DNA of 64,000 nt from JAOPZW01 sp963789015. GTDB taxonomy: Bacteria > Actinomycetota > Thermoleophilia > Solirubrobacterales > Solirubrobacteraceae. Positions 15,605 through 23,942 of this stretch are shown here, piece by piece. The stretch lies in the NCBI GenBank assembly GCA_963789015.1, contig CAWBIU010000001.1:372001-436000 (forward strand), read 5' to 3'. The number at the start of each line of letters is the position of its first letter. Positions within the stretch are counted from its first letter, which is position 1. The notes under the pieces were generated by a model. That model was not told where the DNA came from. It was given only the letters and a program-made list of their open reading frames with translations, and did no database searches. Position numbers and translations under genes: made by a program.

Positions 15605-16413
15605 CCCAGGCCGGTCAGGCGCTCGCTCAGCTCCCACAGCCGACGGCGCGCATCGGCGTCGTAGGCCTGGGCGTCCGCGCGCGCCTCGCGCAGCCCGGTG
15701 AAGTAGCGCCCGGTCACGCCGGCGACGTCGTCGCCGGCGGCGAGGCGCACGGTCGCCTCCGCGCCCTCCTCGAGGCTGCTGACCGGCGTCGTGCCCGCGT
15801 GGACGACCATCTTCGTCGGCATGTAGGTCGCCGGGTGCAGCGCGTTGGCGGTCACGCCGGCGGCCGCCAGGCGCTCGGCCTGGTCGATCGTCGCCATCAC
15901 CTGCGCGAGCTTGCTCTGACAGTAGGCGCGCACGCCGCTGTAGCGGTGCTCGAGCATCGGGTCGTCGAAGTCGATCGGCATCTGTCCGGCCGAGGCGACG
16001 TTGACGATGCGCGCGCCGTCCGCGGCGGCGAGCTGCGGCTCGAGCAGGCGGGCGAGCAGCCAGCCCGCGAGGAAGTTGACCGCGAGGCGCAGCTCGATGC
16101 CGTCGGCGCTCTCCATGCGCTCGCCGTCGCCGGGCAGCGTCGTGCCGATGCCGGCGTTGGAGACGAGCACGTCCAGGCGCTCGTGGTCGCGCGCGACCTC
16201 CGCCGCCAGGTGGCGCACCTCGTCCAGCGAGGCGAGGTCGGCGAGGTACACGCCTGCGGCGCCGATCTCCTCGGCCGCCTCGCGGGCGCGCCCCGCGTCC
16301 CGGCCGTGGACGAGCACGCGGGCGCCCTGGCCGGCGAGATCGCGGGCCACGGCACGGCCGAGGCCGTCCGTCGCACCGGTGATGAGGACCGTCCGTCCCT
16401 CGATCGCCCGAAT
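15601..16413 (-). CDS. SDR-family NAD(P)-dependent oxidoreductase
   Basis: About 271 residues. It has the cofactor motif LITGATDGLGRAVARDL, LVSNAGIG, the catalytic Ser region VNVASAGQM and the active-site YCQSK. The long insert and C-terminal TGRYFTGLREA resemble retinol dehydrogenase/WW-domain oxidoreductase-like bacterial SDRs. The start is doubtful: no ATG, GTG or TTG lies in frame between the upstream stop and the Rossmann motif. I give ATT 16413; the next upstream in-frame GTG (16659) would add an implausible Arg-rich extension. Its stop overlaps that of the siderophore-interacting protein gene. Confidence 0.8.
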   Translation of the reverse strand: MRAIEGRTVLITGATDGLGRAVARDLAGQGARVLVHGRDAGRAREAAEEIGAAGVYLADLASLDEVRHLAAEVARDHERLDVLVSNAGIGTTLPGDGERMESADGIELRLAVNFLAGWLLARLLEPQLAAADGARIVNVASAGQMPIDFDDPMLEHRYSGVRAYCQSKLAQVMATIDQAERLAAAGVTANALHPATYMPTKMVVHAGTTPVSSLEEGAEATVRLAAGDDVAGVTGRYFTGLREARADAQAYDADARRRLWELSERLTGLG

Positions 16414-16414
16414 G

Positions 16415-16690
16415 CTAGGCCCCGCGCGGCGCGCGCAGCAGCGCGTCGCCGGCCGCCGTCCGCACGTAGGCCAGGCGAGACGCGAGGTCGTGCGTCGTCG
16501 CCGGGTCGCGCAGCGCGCGCAGGATCGCCGCGCCGCCGGCCGAGCACCCCGTCGAGCGCCGCCGGGTCGGGCTCGGCGCGCGGCGCCCACAGCCTCGGGC
16601 GGGGCGCGCGCGGGCTTCCTCGCCGCCGCCGGCGCGGCGGCGCTGGCCGCGCTCGTCACGCGGTCGCGGGCGGGCGACCTGGCCTGAGAA
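16415..16690 (-). other. unresolved 276-base stretch, possible broken small gene
   Basis: On the minus strand the last 38 codons read like protein (ILRALRDPATTHDLASRL, then AYVRTAAGDALLRAPRGA) and end at TAG 16415-16417, just before the SDR gene. A second plausible fragment (EPDPAALDGVLG) lies just upstream in another frame. This suggests a small gene broken by a frameshift, or chance open frames in GC-rich DNA. I cannot decide. Confidence 0.3.
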
Positions 16691-16691
16691 G

Positions 16692-16697
16692 TACCCT
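16692..16697 (+). promoter_or_regulatory. TACCCT -10 element upstream of the small DUF5808-like gene
   Basis: TACCCT ends seven bases before ATG 16705. Here the gap also contains GGAGG, so both leadered and leaderless translation are possible. Confidence 0.4.
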
Positions 16698-16704
16698 CGG
16701 AGGC

Positions 16705-16893
16705 ATGTCCGATCGCCGCCGGGGCCGCTTCCTCGGCCTCCCCTACGACTTCCGGGCGCCGACGCGCAAGCGCTTCGCCAGGACGATGTGGAACCCGCGC
16801 GAGCGGCGCCTGTGGATGCACAAGGCGTACGGCTGGGGCTACGACCTGAACTTCGCCGAGCTCTGGCGCCGGCTCGGCGGCCGGCCGCGCTGA
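16705..16893 (+). CDS. small basic protein, DUF5808-like
   Basis: 62 residues with GGAGG before ATG 16705. The sequence is strongly basic and aromatic: FLGLPYDFRAPTRKRFARTMWNP in the middle and AYGWGYDLNFAELWRRLG at the end. The GWGYxLNF segment resembles the short DUF5808 family of actinobacteria, function unknown. It lies two bases before the DNA ligase ATG and is surely co-transcribed with it, so a nucleic-acid role is possible, but nothing in the sequence proves it. Confidence 0.72.
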   Translation: MSDRRRGRFLGLPYDFRAPTRKRFARTMWNPRERRLWMHKAYGWGYDLNFAELWRRLGGRPR

Positions 16894-16895
16894 CG

Positions 16896-17840
16896 ATGGC
16901 CCTCCCGCTCTCCAAGCCAGTGCTGCCGCAGCTTGCGCGCTCGAAGTCCTCCCTGCCCGAGGGCGACGGCTGGGCCTACGAGCCGAAGTGGGACGGCTTC
17001 CGTGCCATCGCCTTCGTCGACGGCGACGAGGTCGAGCTGCAGTCGCGCAACGGGAAGGAGCTGACGCGCTACTTCCCCGAGGTGCGCTTCCCGCCCGGGC
17101 GCTACGTGCTCGACGGCGAGCTCGTCATCCACGGGCCGACCGGCCGCCAGGAGTTCAACCTGCTCGGCCAGCGCATCCACCCGGCCAAGTCGCGGATCGA
17201 GCGGCTGGCGGCCGAGACGCCGGCCGTGTTCATCGCCTTCGACCTGCTCTCGCGCGACGACGAGGTCCTGCTCGAGCGCCCCTATCGCGAGCGCCGGGCG
17301 CTGCTCGAGGAGGTGGTCGAGGCGCCCGTCGAGCTGACGCCGAAGGTCGACACCGCCGCCGAGGCCGAGCGCTGGCTGAAGGAGGCCGAGGGCGTCATCG
17401 CCAAGGAGGCCGACGCCCCCTACCGGCCCGGCGAGCGCGTCGCGATGGTCAAGGTCAAGCGCGTGCGCACGATCGACGCGGTGGTCATGGGCTGGCGCCC
17501 GGGCAAGGCCGAGAACACCGTCGGCGCGCTGATCCTCGGGCTCTACGACGAGGACGGCGAGCTGCGCGAGGTCGGCCACTCGAGCGGCTTCACGGCGCGC
17601 GAGAAGCGCGAGATGGTCGGCATGCTCGAGCCCTACGCGACGGGCGAGCGCGGCAGCGGCGATCCCAGCCGCTGGAGCCAGGGCCGCGACCTCGAGTGGG
17701 TCGCGCTGCGTCCCGAGCTCGTCGTCGAGGTGACGTTCGACCACGTCTCCGACGGGCGCATCCGCCACGGCACGAAGGTCCAGCGCTGGCGCGACGACAA
17801 GCCGCCGAGCGCGTGCACCATCGATCAGCTCGACAGCTGA
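16896..17840 (+). CDS. ligC: ATP-dependent DNA ligase (LigC-type)
   Basis: 314 residues. The adenylation motif I is EPKWDGFRAI with Lys31. Motif III is YVLDGELVI, then FIAFDLLSR, motif IV EGVIAKEADAPY and motif V VKVKRVRTIDAVVMGW. The C-terminal OB domain ends VTFDHVSDGRIRHGTKVQRWR. The chain has only ligase domains, without the polymerase or nuclease parts of LigD, which fits the LigC family used in short-patch repair. It is coupled to the small DUF5808-like gene and converges with the efflux gene, overlapping it by 16 bases. Confidence 0.92.
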   Translation: MALPLSKPVLPQLARSKSSLPEGDGWAYEPKWDGFRAIAFVDGDEVELQSRNGKELTRYFPEVRFPPGRYVLDGELVIHGPTGRQEFNLLGQRIHPAKSRIERLAAETPAVFIAFDLLSRDDEVLLERPYRERRALLEEVVEAPVELTPKVDTAAEAERWLKEAEGVIAKEADAPYRPGERVAMVKVKRVRTIDAVVMGWRPGKAENTVGALILGLYDEDGELREVGHSSGFTAREKREMVGMLEPYATGERGSGDPSRWSQGRDLEWVALRPELVVEVTFDHVSDGRIRHGTKVQRWRDDKPPSACTIDQLDS

Positions 17841-19114
17841 CGCGCGACGCCCACGCCGGACAGCGCCAGCGCCGCCGCCGCGGCGAACGCCCAGCGGTCG
17901 CCCGCCGCGCCGGCCAGCGCGACGAGCGCGGCCAGGCCGAGCGCGGTGCCGACCTGCGCGGCCGTGTTGAGCACGCCCGAGGCGACGCCCGCGCGCGCCG
18001 GCCCCGCGGCGTCCGTGCCCGCCATCGTCGAGGCGACGGCCGCGCACCCCAGCCCGGCGCCCAGGACCACGAACGCGGGCAGCAGCGCCAGCGGCTCGCC
18101 GGCGCCGACGGCGGCGAGCCACAGGACGCCGGCGGCCACGGCGGCAAGCCCCATGGCCATCGCCGAGGCGACCCCGACGGCGCGGGCGAGCCGCGGGCCG
18201 AGCAGCGACCCGGCGATGACCGCGAGGTTGACCGGCGCGAACAGCAGGCCGGTCTCGAGCGGCGAGCTGCCGCCCTCGTTCTGCAGCTCCAGCACGCAGA
18301 GCAGCAGCGGCGGGGTCGTCGCGGCCGTGAGCACGGCCGCGACGACATTCGCGGGCACGAAGCCGCGCGCTCGCAGCAGCGCCGGCGGCAGCAGCGGGTC
18401 GCGCGCCCGCGCCTCGATGCGCGCGAAGAGCGCGAGCAGGGCGAGGCCGGCGGCGACCGCGAGCAGCCCCGCCGCGCCGCCGCGCGTGAGCCCGAGCACG
18501 AGCAGGGCGAGCGCAGCGGTGACCGTCATCGCGCCGGCGACGTCGAGGCGGCGGCCGCCGTCCTGCGTGCGCGTCTCGGCCACGAGCAGCGGCGCGAGCA
18601 CGACGCCGAGCACGCCGATCGGCACGTTGACGAGGAACACCGACGGCCAGCCCAGCCGCTCGGTGAGCACGCCGCCGATCAGCCACCCGGCGGCGCCGCC
18701 GCCCGCCGCCGCCGCCGTCCACACGCCGAGCGCGCGGCGACGCTCGGCGCCCTCGGGCACCGTGGCGGTGATCGACGCGAGCGCGGCGGGCGCGATCGCC
18801 GCCGCGCCGAGGCCCTGCACCGCACGGGCGGCGACGAGCAGCCACGGGTCGTCGCTCAGCCCGCAGGCCAGCGACGCGGCCGAGAACAGCGCGAGCCCGG
18901 CCACGAACACGCGCCGGCGCCCGTGGAGGTCGGCGAGGCGGCCGAGCAGGACGAGGAAGCCCGCGAAGGTCAGCGTGTAGGCGGTGACGACCCACTGCAG
19001 GTCGGCGGTCGCGAACCCGAGCCCGCGGCCGATGTCCGGCAGCGCGACGGCGACGATCGTCACGTCGAGGACGACGACGAACTGCGCCGTGCACAGCAGC
19101 GCGATCGCGGGCAT
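17825..19114 (-). CDS. MFS transporter, DHA2/EmrB-type drug efflux
   Basis: 429 residues with about 12 or more membrane helices. The first helix ends ALLCTAQFVVVLDVTIVAVALPDI (motif D1 LDxTxVxVALP). Motif A is LLGRLADLHGRRRVFVAG, and motif C-like GGAAGWLIGGVLTERLGWPSVFLVNVPIG follows. These mark proton-driven drug:H+ antiporters of the EmrB/QacA group, here shortened to about 430 residues, so the last helices may be missing compared with 14-helix members. No dedicated regulator adjoins it. The substrate is unknown. Confidence 0.92.
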   Translation of the reverse strand: MPAIALLCTAQFVVVLDVTIVAVALPDIGRGLGFATADLQWVVTAYTLTFAGFLVLLGRLADLHGRRRVFVAGLALFSAASLACGLSDDPWLLVAARAVQGLGAAAIAPAALASITATVPEGAERRRALGVWTAAAAGGGAAGWLIGGVLTERLGWPSVFLVNVPIGVLGVVLAPLLVAETRTQDGGRRLDVAGAMTVTAALALLVLGLTRGGAAGLLAVAAGLALLALFARIEARARDPLLPPALLRARGFVPANVVAAVLTAATTPPLLLCVLELQNEGGSSPLETGLLFAPVNLAVIAGSLLGPRLARAVGVASAMAMGLAAVAAGVLWLAAVGAGEPLALLPAFVVLGAGLGCAAVASTMAGTDAAGPARAGVASGVLNTAAQVGTALGLAALVALAGAAGDRWAFAAAAALALSGVGVARQLSS

Positions 19115-19173
19115 ACCGGCTGCCGTACCCGGCCCGTTGCGTCACGAACGCCCGGGCGGCGCGCCGCCGCGCG

Positions 19174-19179
19174 TAGCCT
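19174..19179 (+). promoter_or_regulatory. TAGCCT -10 element deciding the start of the glycerate-kinase-like gene
   Basis: TAGCCT ends one base before ATG 19181 but seven bases before ATG 19187. The usual spacing seen elsewhere in this window therefore favours 19187. Confidence 0.45.
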
Positions 19180-19186
19180 CATGGCG

Positions 19187-19918
19187 ATGGAGACGGCGTC
19201 CCGTGTGCTCGTCGCGCCCACCGCCTTCGACGGGCTGCGCGCGCCGCAGGCCGCCGCGGCGATCGGCCACGGCCTGGAGGCGGCCGGCTTCGCGCCGCCC
19301 GAGCTGTGCCCGCTCGCCGCGGGCGGGAACGGCACGATCGAGGTCCTGCTCCCGGCCCTCGGCGGCGAGACGGGCGACGGCTTCGCGCTCGTCGAGGACG
19401 GCGCGACCGCGCTCGTGGAGGCTGCCGGCGACCCGGCCGCCACGGCCGAGCGACTCACCGCGGCCGCGTCCGCTCGCCCCGCGGTGCTCGTCCTCGCGGC
19501 CGCCGACGCCGGCGCCGCGCACGCGGTGGCCGCGCTGACGGAAGCGGGCGGCGACCTCGGCGGCGCGCGTGTCGTCGTGCTGCGCCACGACCGCGACGCC
19601 GCCGGCGACGTCCCGGGCGCGGTGACCGAGTCGGGCGTGCGCTTCGTGCTCGACGCGCTCGGCATCGACCCGCGGCTGCGCGCCGCCCGCGCCGTCGTCG
19701 TCGGCGCCGCGCGCCTCGACGCGGGCTGGCTGCGCGGCGGCGTCGAGGGCGAGGTCGCCGTGCGCGCGCGCCAGGCCGGGGTGCCCTGCCACGCGATCGT
19801 CGGACGCAACGAGGTCGACCCGTTCGAGGGGCGGATGCTCGACCTCCAGCGGATCGTCGAGGCGCCCCGCGCCGACGCGCTCGAGGACGCCGCGGCGGCG
19901 TTGGCCGACGTGCTCTGA
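19187..19918 (+). CDS. glycerate kinase-like protein, shortened
   Basis: 243 residues from ATG 19187 (an in-frame ATG at 19181 is possible). The head RVLVAPTAFDGLRAPQAAAAIGHGL and CPLAAGGNGTIEVLL match the start of type I glycerate kinases (APDSFKG and MADGGEGT motifs) but with changed key residues. The tail LGIDPRLRAARAVVVGAARLDAGWLRGGVEGEVAVRARQAGVP matches the family's C-terminus, where the usual TGEGRLD reads VGAARLD. Intact enzymes have about 370 residues, so the middle domain is missing. It may be a divergent paralogue that no longer phosphorylates glycerate. Confidence 0.75.
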   Translation: METASRVLVAPTAFDGLRAPQAAAAIGHGLEAAGFAPPELCPLAAGGNGTIEVLLPALGGETGDGFALVEDGATALVEAAGDPAATAERLTAAASARPAVLVLAAADAGAAHAVAALTEAGGDLGGARVVVLRHDRDAAGDVPGAVTESGVRFVLDALGIDPRLRAARAVVVGAARLDAGWLRGGVEGEVAVRARQAGVPCHAIVGRNEVDPFEGRMLDLQRIVEAPRADALEDAAAALADVL

Positions 19919-19980
19919 GCGATGAGTTCCGGGCGCGCTCCGGGTCCCAACCCTGAACGCACCATGACGAGAGGAGCCGT

Positions 19981-20727
19981 ATGACCCTGCCGCAGATCGC
20001 ATCGCGCGAGGAATGGCTGGCCGCGCGCAAGGAGCTCCTGGCCAAGGAGAAGGAGCTGACCCGGGCCCGCGACGCCCTCAGCGCCGAGCGCCGCCACCTG
20101 CCCATGGTCGAGATCGACAAGGACTACCGCTTCGAGGGCCCGCAGGGCGAGGTCGGGCTGGCCGACCTGTTCGACGGGCACCGCCAGCTCATCGTCGGCC
20201 ACTTCATGTTCGACCCGTCCTGGGACGACGGCTGCCCGAGCTGCTCGGCCGGCGCCGACGAGGTGTCCGACGGCCTCATCCGCCATCTGCACGCCCGCGA
20301 CACGACGCTCGCCTACGTGTCGCGCGCGCCGCTTGCCAAGATCGAGGACTACAAGGCGCGCCGCGGCTGGACGTTCCCGTGGTACTCGTCGCACGACAGC
20401 GACTTCAACTACGACTTCAACGTCACGCTCGACGAGACGGTGGCCCCCGTCGAGTACAACTTCCGCTCGGCCGCCGAGCACCGCGCCGCCGGCACGGGGT
20501 ACTACGTCGAGGGCGACCAGCCCATCGAGATGCCGGGCATGAGCTGCTTCCTGCGTGTCGACGACCGCCTCTTCCACACCAACTCGGTCTACGCGCGCGG
20601 CGCCGAGATGCTCGGCGGCTCCTACTACTGGCTCGACATGACGGCGCTCGGCCGTCAGGAGGACTGGGAGGAGCCGAAGGGCCGCACCGACGCGGCGCGG
20701 TCGGCGAGCCCGGACTTCAGCCGGTAG
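19981..20727 (+). CDS. DUF899 thioredoxin-like protein
   Basis: 248 residues with GAGAGGAG before ATG 19981. The sequence is a full-length DUF899 protein: an N-terminal helix (SREEWLAARKELLAKEKELTRARD), ERRHLPMVEIDKDYRFEGP, then the thioredoxin-like core with GHFMFDPSWDDGCPSCSAGADE. The CPSC pair stands where thioredoxins have CxxC. The end has YWLDMTALGRQEDWEEPKGR. The family is found widely in soil bacteria and is predicted to be a thiol-disulfide or peroxide-linked protein, with no proven reaction. Its end overlaps the convergent DUF2235 gene by 11 bases. Confidence 0.92.
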   Translation: MTLPQIASREEWLAARKELLAKEKELTRARDALSAERRHLPMVEIDKDYRFEGPQGEVGLADLFDGHRQLIVGHFMFDPSWDDGCPSCSAGADEVSDGLIRHLHARDTTLAYVSRAPLAKIEDYKARRGWTFPWYSSHDSDFNYDFNVTLDETVAPVEYNFRSAAEHRAAGTGYYVEGDQPIEMPGMSCFLRVDDRLFHTNSVYARGAEMLGGSYYWLDMTALGRQEDWEEPKGRTDAARSASPDFSR

Positions 20728-21835
20728 CCGGGACGGGCTGCCCGGTCCCGTCGGGGACGGGCGTCACCCGCTCCGGGAAGCGCGCGTGGAACTCGGTCAG
20801 CGCGGGCGGCGCGTAGTCGCAGGACTCGCGGCGCATGCGCGTGATCGCGCTGCTCGCCACCGACGCGCCGTCGCCCTCGATCGTGCGGTCGATCGAGCCG
20901 AGCAGCCTGTAGAGGCCGGTCGGCGACGGATGCAGGAGACCGTACGGAGACGGGGCGATCTCCTGGCCGAAGCGGCGCCGCGCGTCGAGCTCGCCGGTCG
21001 GTGGGCCGAACCAGCCCTCCTGGAAGGCCAGCCCGCAGGCGCGGGCGCGCTCGACGATCCAGCCCAGCGCGATCTCGGACAGCGTGGGGTCGGGGTGGCC
21101 GCCGCCGGCGTCGCAGTGGTCGCCCGCGAACCACACCTGCTCGAGGTCCTGCTCGACGGCGGGGTCGGGCTGGTTCCACACCGTCGGGCGGAACGGGCGC
21201 CGGTGCTCGTCGATGGCGAGCGCCTGGTAGGCGTGCTTGACCGTGCTGCTCAGGTTCGTGTCGTGGAAGCTCCACAGCTTGGTGATCAGCGGCAGCCGCA
21301 CACCGTCGATGGGGATGCCCAGCGCGCCGACGGTGTCCCACACGCCGACGAACTCGAACTCGAGGCCGGGGTAGGAGTACATGGTGCGGAAGATCCGCGC
21401 CTCGGCCTCGCGCGGGTGTGTGCCGGCCGAGCGCGAGCGGTACAGCCGGTAGGCATCGCGCGCGCGGTTGCGGTGCTCGGGGCGCAGGATGCCGGCGTTG
21501 CGCGCCAGCCCGACGGTGCTGCGGGCGGTGTACGCGCCGCGGCTGAAGCCGAACAGGAACAGCTCGTCACCGGGCTCGTAGGCGTCGACGAGGAACTGGT
21601 AGCAGGCGCGAACGTTGCGCGACAGGCCGATGCCGAACGCCCCGCCCTGGATCCGCTCCCAGCGCCGCGTGCCGACCCCGGGCTGGTAGTGGAGGACCTG
21701 CTCCATCCCGGCCTCGTCGCGGTCGGCGAGACCGAGCGCGATCTTGGCGACGTTCGTGGTCGCCGGCACACCGTCGGAGAACTGGTCGGGCCGGTTCCAC
21801 GTCCCGTCACAGCACAGCACGAGGCGCTTGGGCAT
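20717..21835 (-). CDS. DUF2235 alpha/beta-hydrolase-fold protein
   Basis: 372 residues. It opens with KRLVLCCDGTWNRPDQ and contains NVAKIALGL, the nucleophile elbow LFLFGFSRGAYTARS (GxSxG), VGVWDTVGALGIP, and WFAGDHCDAGGGH with the His. These are the marks of DUF2235, the family that includes type VI secretion phospholipase effectors (Tle1) and many housekeeping proteins of unknown role. It has no secretion partner genes here, so an intracellular lipase/esterase role is more likely. AGCGTA on the plus strand (21843-21848), i.e. TACGCT on the minus strand, sits seven bases before the ATG. Confidence 0.92.
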   Translation of the reverse strand: MPKRLVLCCDGTWNRPDQFSDGVPATTNVAKIALGLADRDEAGMEQVLHYQPGVGTRRWERIQGGAFGIGLSRNVRACYQFLVDAYEPGDELFLFGFSRGAYTARSTVGLARNAGILRPEHRNRARDAYRLYRSRSAGTHPREAEARIFRTMYSYPGLEFEFVGVWDTVGALGIPIDGVRLPLITKLWSFHDTNLSSTVKHAYQALAIDEHRRPFRPTVWNQPDPAVEQDLEQVWFAGDHCDAGGGHPDPTLSEIALGWIVERARACGLAFQEGWFGPPTGELDARRRFGQEIAPSPYGLLHPSPTGLYRLLGSIDRTIEGDGASVASSAITRMRRESCDYAPPALTEFHARFPERVTPVPDGTGQPVPATG

Positions 21836-21842
21836 CGCGGCG

Positions 21843-21848
21843 AGCGTA
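21843..21848 (-). promoter_or_regulatory. TACGCT -10 element (leaderless) of the DUF2235 gene
   Basis: Read on the minus strand, TACGCT ends seven bases before the ATG at 21835, with no ribosome binding site between. Confidence 0.45.
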
Positions 21849-21886
21849 GTTCGTGAGCGGCGCGCCGCGCAAACGCGGCGACATCG

Positions 21887-22576
21887 TCAGACGAGGCGCA
21901 CGCGCAGCGTGCCGAGCACGCCGAGGTCGGCCTCGAGCTCGTCGCCCGGGCCGACGCCCAGCGGCGGCACGACCGCGCCGGCGATGACCACGTCGCCGGC
22001 GCGCAGCGCCTCGCCACACGCCTCGAGCGTCGCGGCGGCGTGGCCGAGGATCGCGACGAGCTCGCCCGTCAGCGCCTCGGCCTCGCCGGTCTCGGCGACG
22101 GGCTCGCCGTTGCGGCGCGTGGTGCCGTGCACGCCCTCGGCCGACGAGCGCCCGCGGTCGACCGGCCCGAGGATGACGCGGCGGTGGAAGATGTTGCCCG
22201 CCAGCACCGGCTCGGGGTCCTCGCCCGGGGGCGGGTCGACGTCGGCCAGCTCGATCGCGGGGCCGAGGCCGGCGATCGCCGCGGCGACGGCCTCGCGCCC
22301 CGCGCCCGCGGGCACGTCGGCCCCCAGGTGGACCGCGATCTCGGCCTCGAACCACGGATTCGCCCAGTCGCCGACCGCCACCTCGGCGCCGTCGGGGACG
22401 AGGCCGGCGTCCGTCAGGTAGCCGACGAGCGGTCCGTCGATGGCCATCCGCTCGAGCGCGGCGGGCGCGCCGAAGCCGAGCTTCCAGCCCACCGGGCGCT
22501 CGCCCGCGACGAGCCGCGTGCCGCGGCGGGAGAGCTGCGCGCGCATGCCGCGCGCGACGCGCTCGTCGAGCGTCAC
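21887..22576 (-). CDS. 2-keto-4-pentenoate hydratase / fumarylacetoacetate hydrolase-like enzyme
   Basis: 229 residues. The hydratase-type FAH fold is shown by VGWKLGFGAPAALERM, WFEAEIAVHLGADV with the metal-ligand Glu pair, AIELADVD, and LAGNIFHRRVILGP. It ends with VVPPLGVGPGDELEADLGVLGTLRVRL. MhpD-like enzymes add water to 2-hydroxypenta-2,4-dienoates; relatives decarboxylate or hydrolyse oxo-acids with Mg2+. It overlaps the cupin gene by four bases and is the last gene of a three-gene minus-strand unit with a cupin and a beta-hydroxyacid dehydrogenase. The actual substrate is unknown. Confidence 0.85.
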   Translation of the reverse strand: MTLDERVARGMRAQLSRRGTRLVAGERPVGWKLGFGAPAALERMAIDGPLVGYLTDAGLVPDGAEVAVGDWANPWFEAEIAVHLGADVPAGAGREAVAAAIAGLGPAIELADVDPPPGEDPEPVLAGNIFHRRVILGPVDRGRSSAEGVHGTTRRNGEPVAETGEAEALTGELVAILGHAAATLEACGEALRAGDVVIAGAVVPPLGVGPGDELEADLGVLGTLRVRLV

Positions 22577-22998
22577 GCGTCGAACTCGTCGCCGGGGCCG
22601 GGGATCGCGTAGCCCGCCGCCTCGAGCGTGCCCGCGCCGCTCCAGCCCCAGAAGAGCAGGACGTCCTCGCCGGAGGTGTTGTCGAAGCCGTGCCAGTTGC
22701 CGCGCGGGGTGAAGATGACGTCGCCCGCCTGCGACGGCTCGCGACCGGTGTTCGTGTAGATCTCACCCGACCCGCTGAGCACGACGAGGAACTCGTCGCA
22801 GTTGGGGTGCAGGTGGCGCTCGTGGCGTGCGCCCGGGGGCAGGACGGTCCTCCCGACGACGAGCTGATCGGACGCGGCGGCGCGCCCGTCGATGAGGAAC
22901 TGGACCTGCATGTCGATCCAGCCCTCGTCGCGGCGCAGCCCCTGCTCGAGCGGGACGTCCTCGATGCGCGTGCGGTACGGCTCGCGGGGCGCGCTCAT
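22573..22998 (-). CDS. cupin-domain protein
   Basis: 141 residues. The single cupin barrel carries motif 1, PGARHERHLHPNCDEFLVVLSGSGEIY, with two His and Glu as metal ligands. Motif 2 is GDVIFTPRGNWHGFDN with the last His. It ends FWGWSGAGTLEAAGY. It could be a metal-dependent dioxygenase, isomerase or sugar-acid binding protein. It is overlapped by four bases on both sides (hydratase and dehydrogenase), so it is an integral member of this pathway unit. Confidence 0.88.
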   Translation of the reverse strand: MSAPREPYRTRIEDVPLEQGLRRDEGWIDMQVQFLIDGRAAASDQLVVGRTVLPPGARHERHLHPNCDEFLVVLSGSGEIYTNTGREPSQAGDVIFTPRGNWHGFDNTSGEDVLLFWGWSGAGTLEAAGYAIPGPGDEFDA

Positions 22999-23888
22999 CG
23001 CGGTTCCCCCAGCCCGCGGAAGACCTCGTACACGGCGATCCACTCCTCCTCGACGAAGCCCGCCGAGCGGCAGGCGGTGAGCCACTGGTCGGCGAGCGCG
23101 GCGAACGGCACCGGCGTGCCCAGCTCGCGCGCGATGCGCAGCCCGAGCTGCTGGTCCTTCTGCTGCAGGTCGACGTTCGCGAACGCCGTCTCGGGCTGTC
23201 CGCCCTCGAGGACCATCGGCCCGCGGTAGGCGAGCATCGGCGAGGCGATGACGCTCTTGAGCGCGGCCTCGACGGCCGCCTCGCGCGCGATGCCCGCCCG
23301 CTCGGCCATGGCGATCGACTCGCAGAACGACATCCCCTGGACGACGAGCGACAGGTTGATGGCGAGCTTCATGAGCAGCGCGCTGCCGTTGGCGCCCATG
23401 TGGGTGACCTTCGGGCCGATCGCCAGCAGCATCGGTTCGACGCGGTCGTACGCCGCCCGGTCGCCGCCGACCATGATCGACAGCTGCCCCGCCGCCAGCG
23501 TGGTCAGGCTGCCCGAGACCGGCGCGTCGAGCATGACCGCGCCGGTCGCGGCGACCCGCTCGGCCAGCGCGCGGCCCTCGTCGGGGGCGATCGTCGAGAA
23601 GTCGACGACGATCGAGCCCTCGCGCAGGGCGCCCGCGAGGTCGTCGACGACCGCCTCGACGGCGCGCGCGTCGGTCAGCATCGTGCAGACGACGTCGCAG
23701 CGCTCGGCCAGCTCGGCGGGCGCGTCGGCCCAGTCCATCCCCTCGGCGATCAGCGGCTCGGCCTTGGCCTTCGTCCTGTTCCAGCCCGTGACCGGATGGC
23801 CGGCCTCCAGCAGCCGGCGGACGACGCCGCTGCCCATCGATCCCAGGCCGGCGAAGCCGACGCGCGTGGCGTCCTGCGCTGTGCTCAT
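22995..23888 (-). CDS. beta-hydroxyacid dehydrogenase (3-hydroxyisobutyrate / tartronate-semialdehyde reductase family)
   Basis: 297 residues from ATG 23888, preceded by GGGGAG; an upstream in-frame start at 23927 would add 13 residues. The Rossmann motif VGFAGLGSMGSGVVRRLLEAG is followed by GWNRTKAKAE. The family's substrate motif is DAPVSGSLTTLAAGQLSIMVGG, the catalytic Lys region is GSALLMKLAINLSLVVQGMSF, and the C-terminal helical domain is complete. It should interconvert a beta-hydroxyacid and its semialdehyde with NAD(P). The divergent split TPP decarboxylase would supply an aldehyde, so the two may act in sequence. Confidence 0.92.
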   Translation of the reverse strand: MSTAQDATRVGFAGLGSMGSGVVRRLLEAGHPVTGWNRTKAKAEPLIAEGMDWADAPAELAERCDVVCTMLTDARAVEAVVDDLAGALREGSIVVDFSTIAPDEGRALAERVAATGAVMLDAPVSGSLTTLAAGQLSIMVGGDRAAYDRVEPMLLAIGPKVTHMGANGSALLMKLAINLSLVVQGMSFCESIAMAERAGIAREAAVEAALKSVIASPMLAYRGPMVLEGGQPETAFANVDLQQKDQQLGLRIARELGTPVPFAALADQWLTACRSAGFVEEEWIAVYEVFRGLGEPR

Positions 23889-23942
23889 CCCGCTCCCCGT
23901 GACGTGTTCGATGTGGTTGAACACCACATCGCCGCGAACCTA

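Noticed and set aside
16988..19180. Long plus-strand frame before the glycerate-kinase-like gene
   Set aside because: Runs antisense through the efflux gene and out of frame with the ligase; low-complexity Arg/Ala/Gln string without motifs.
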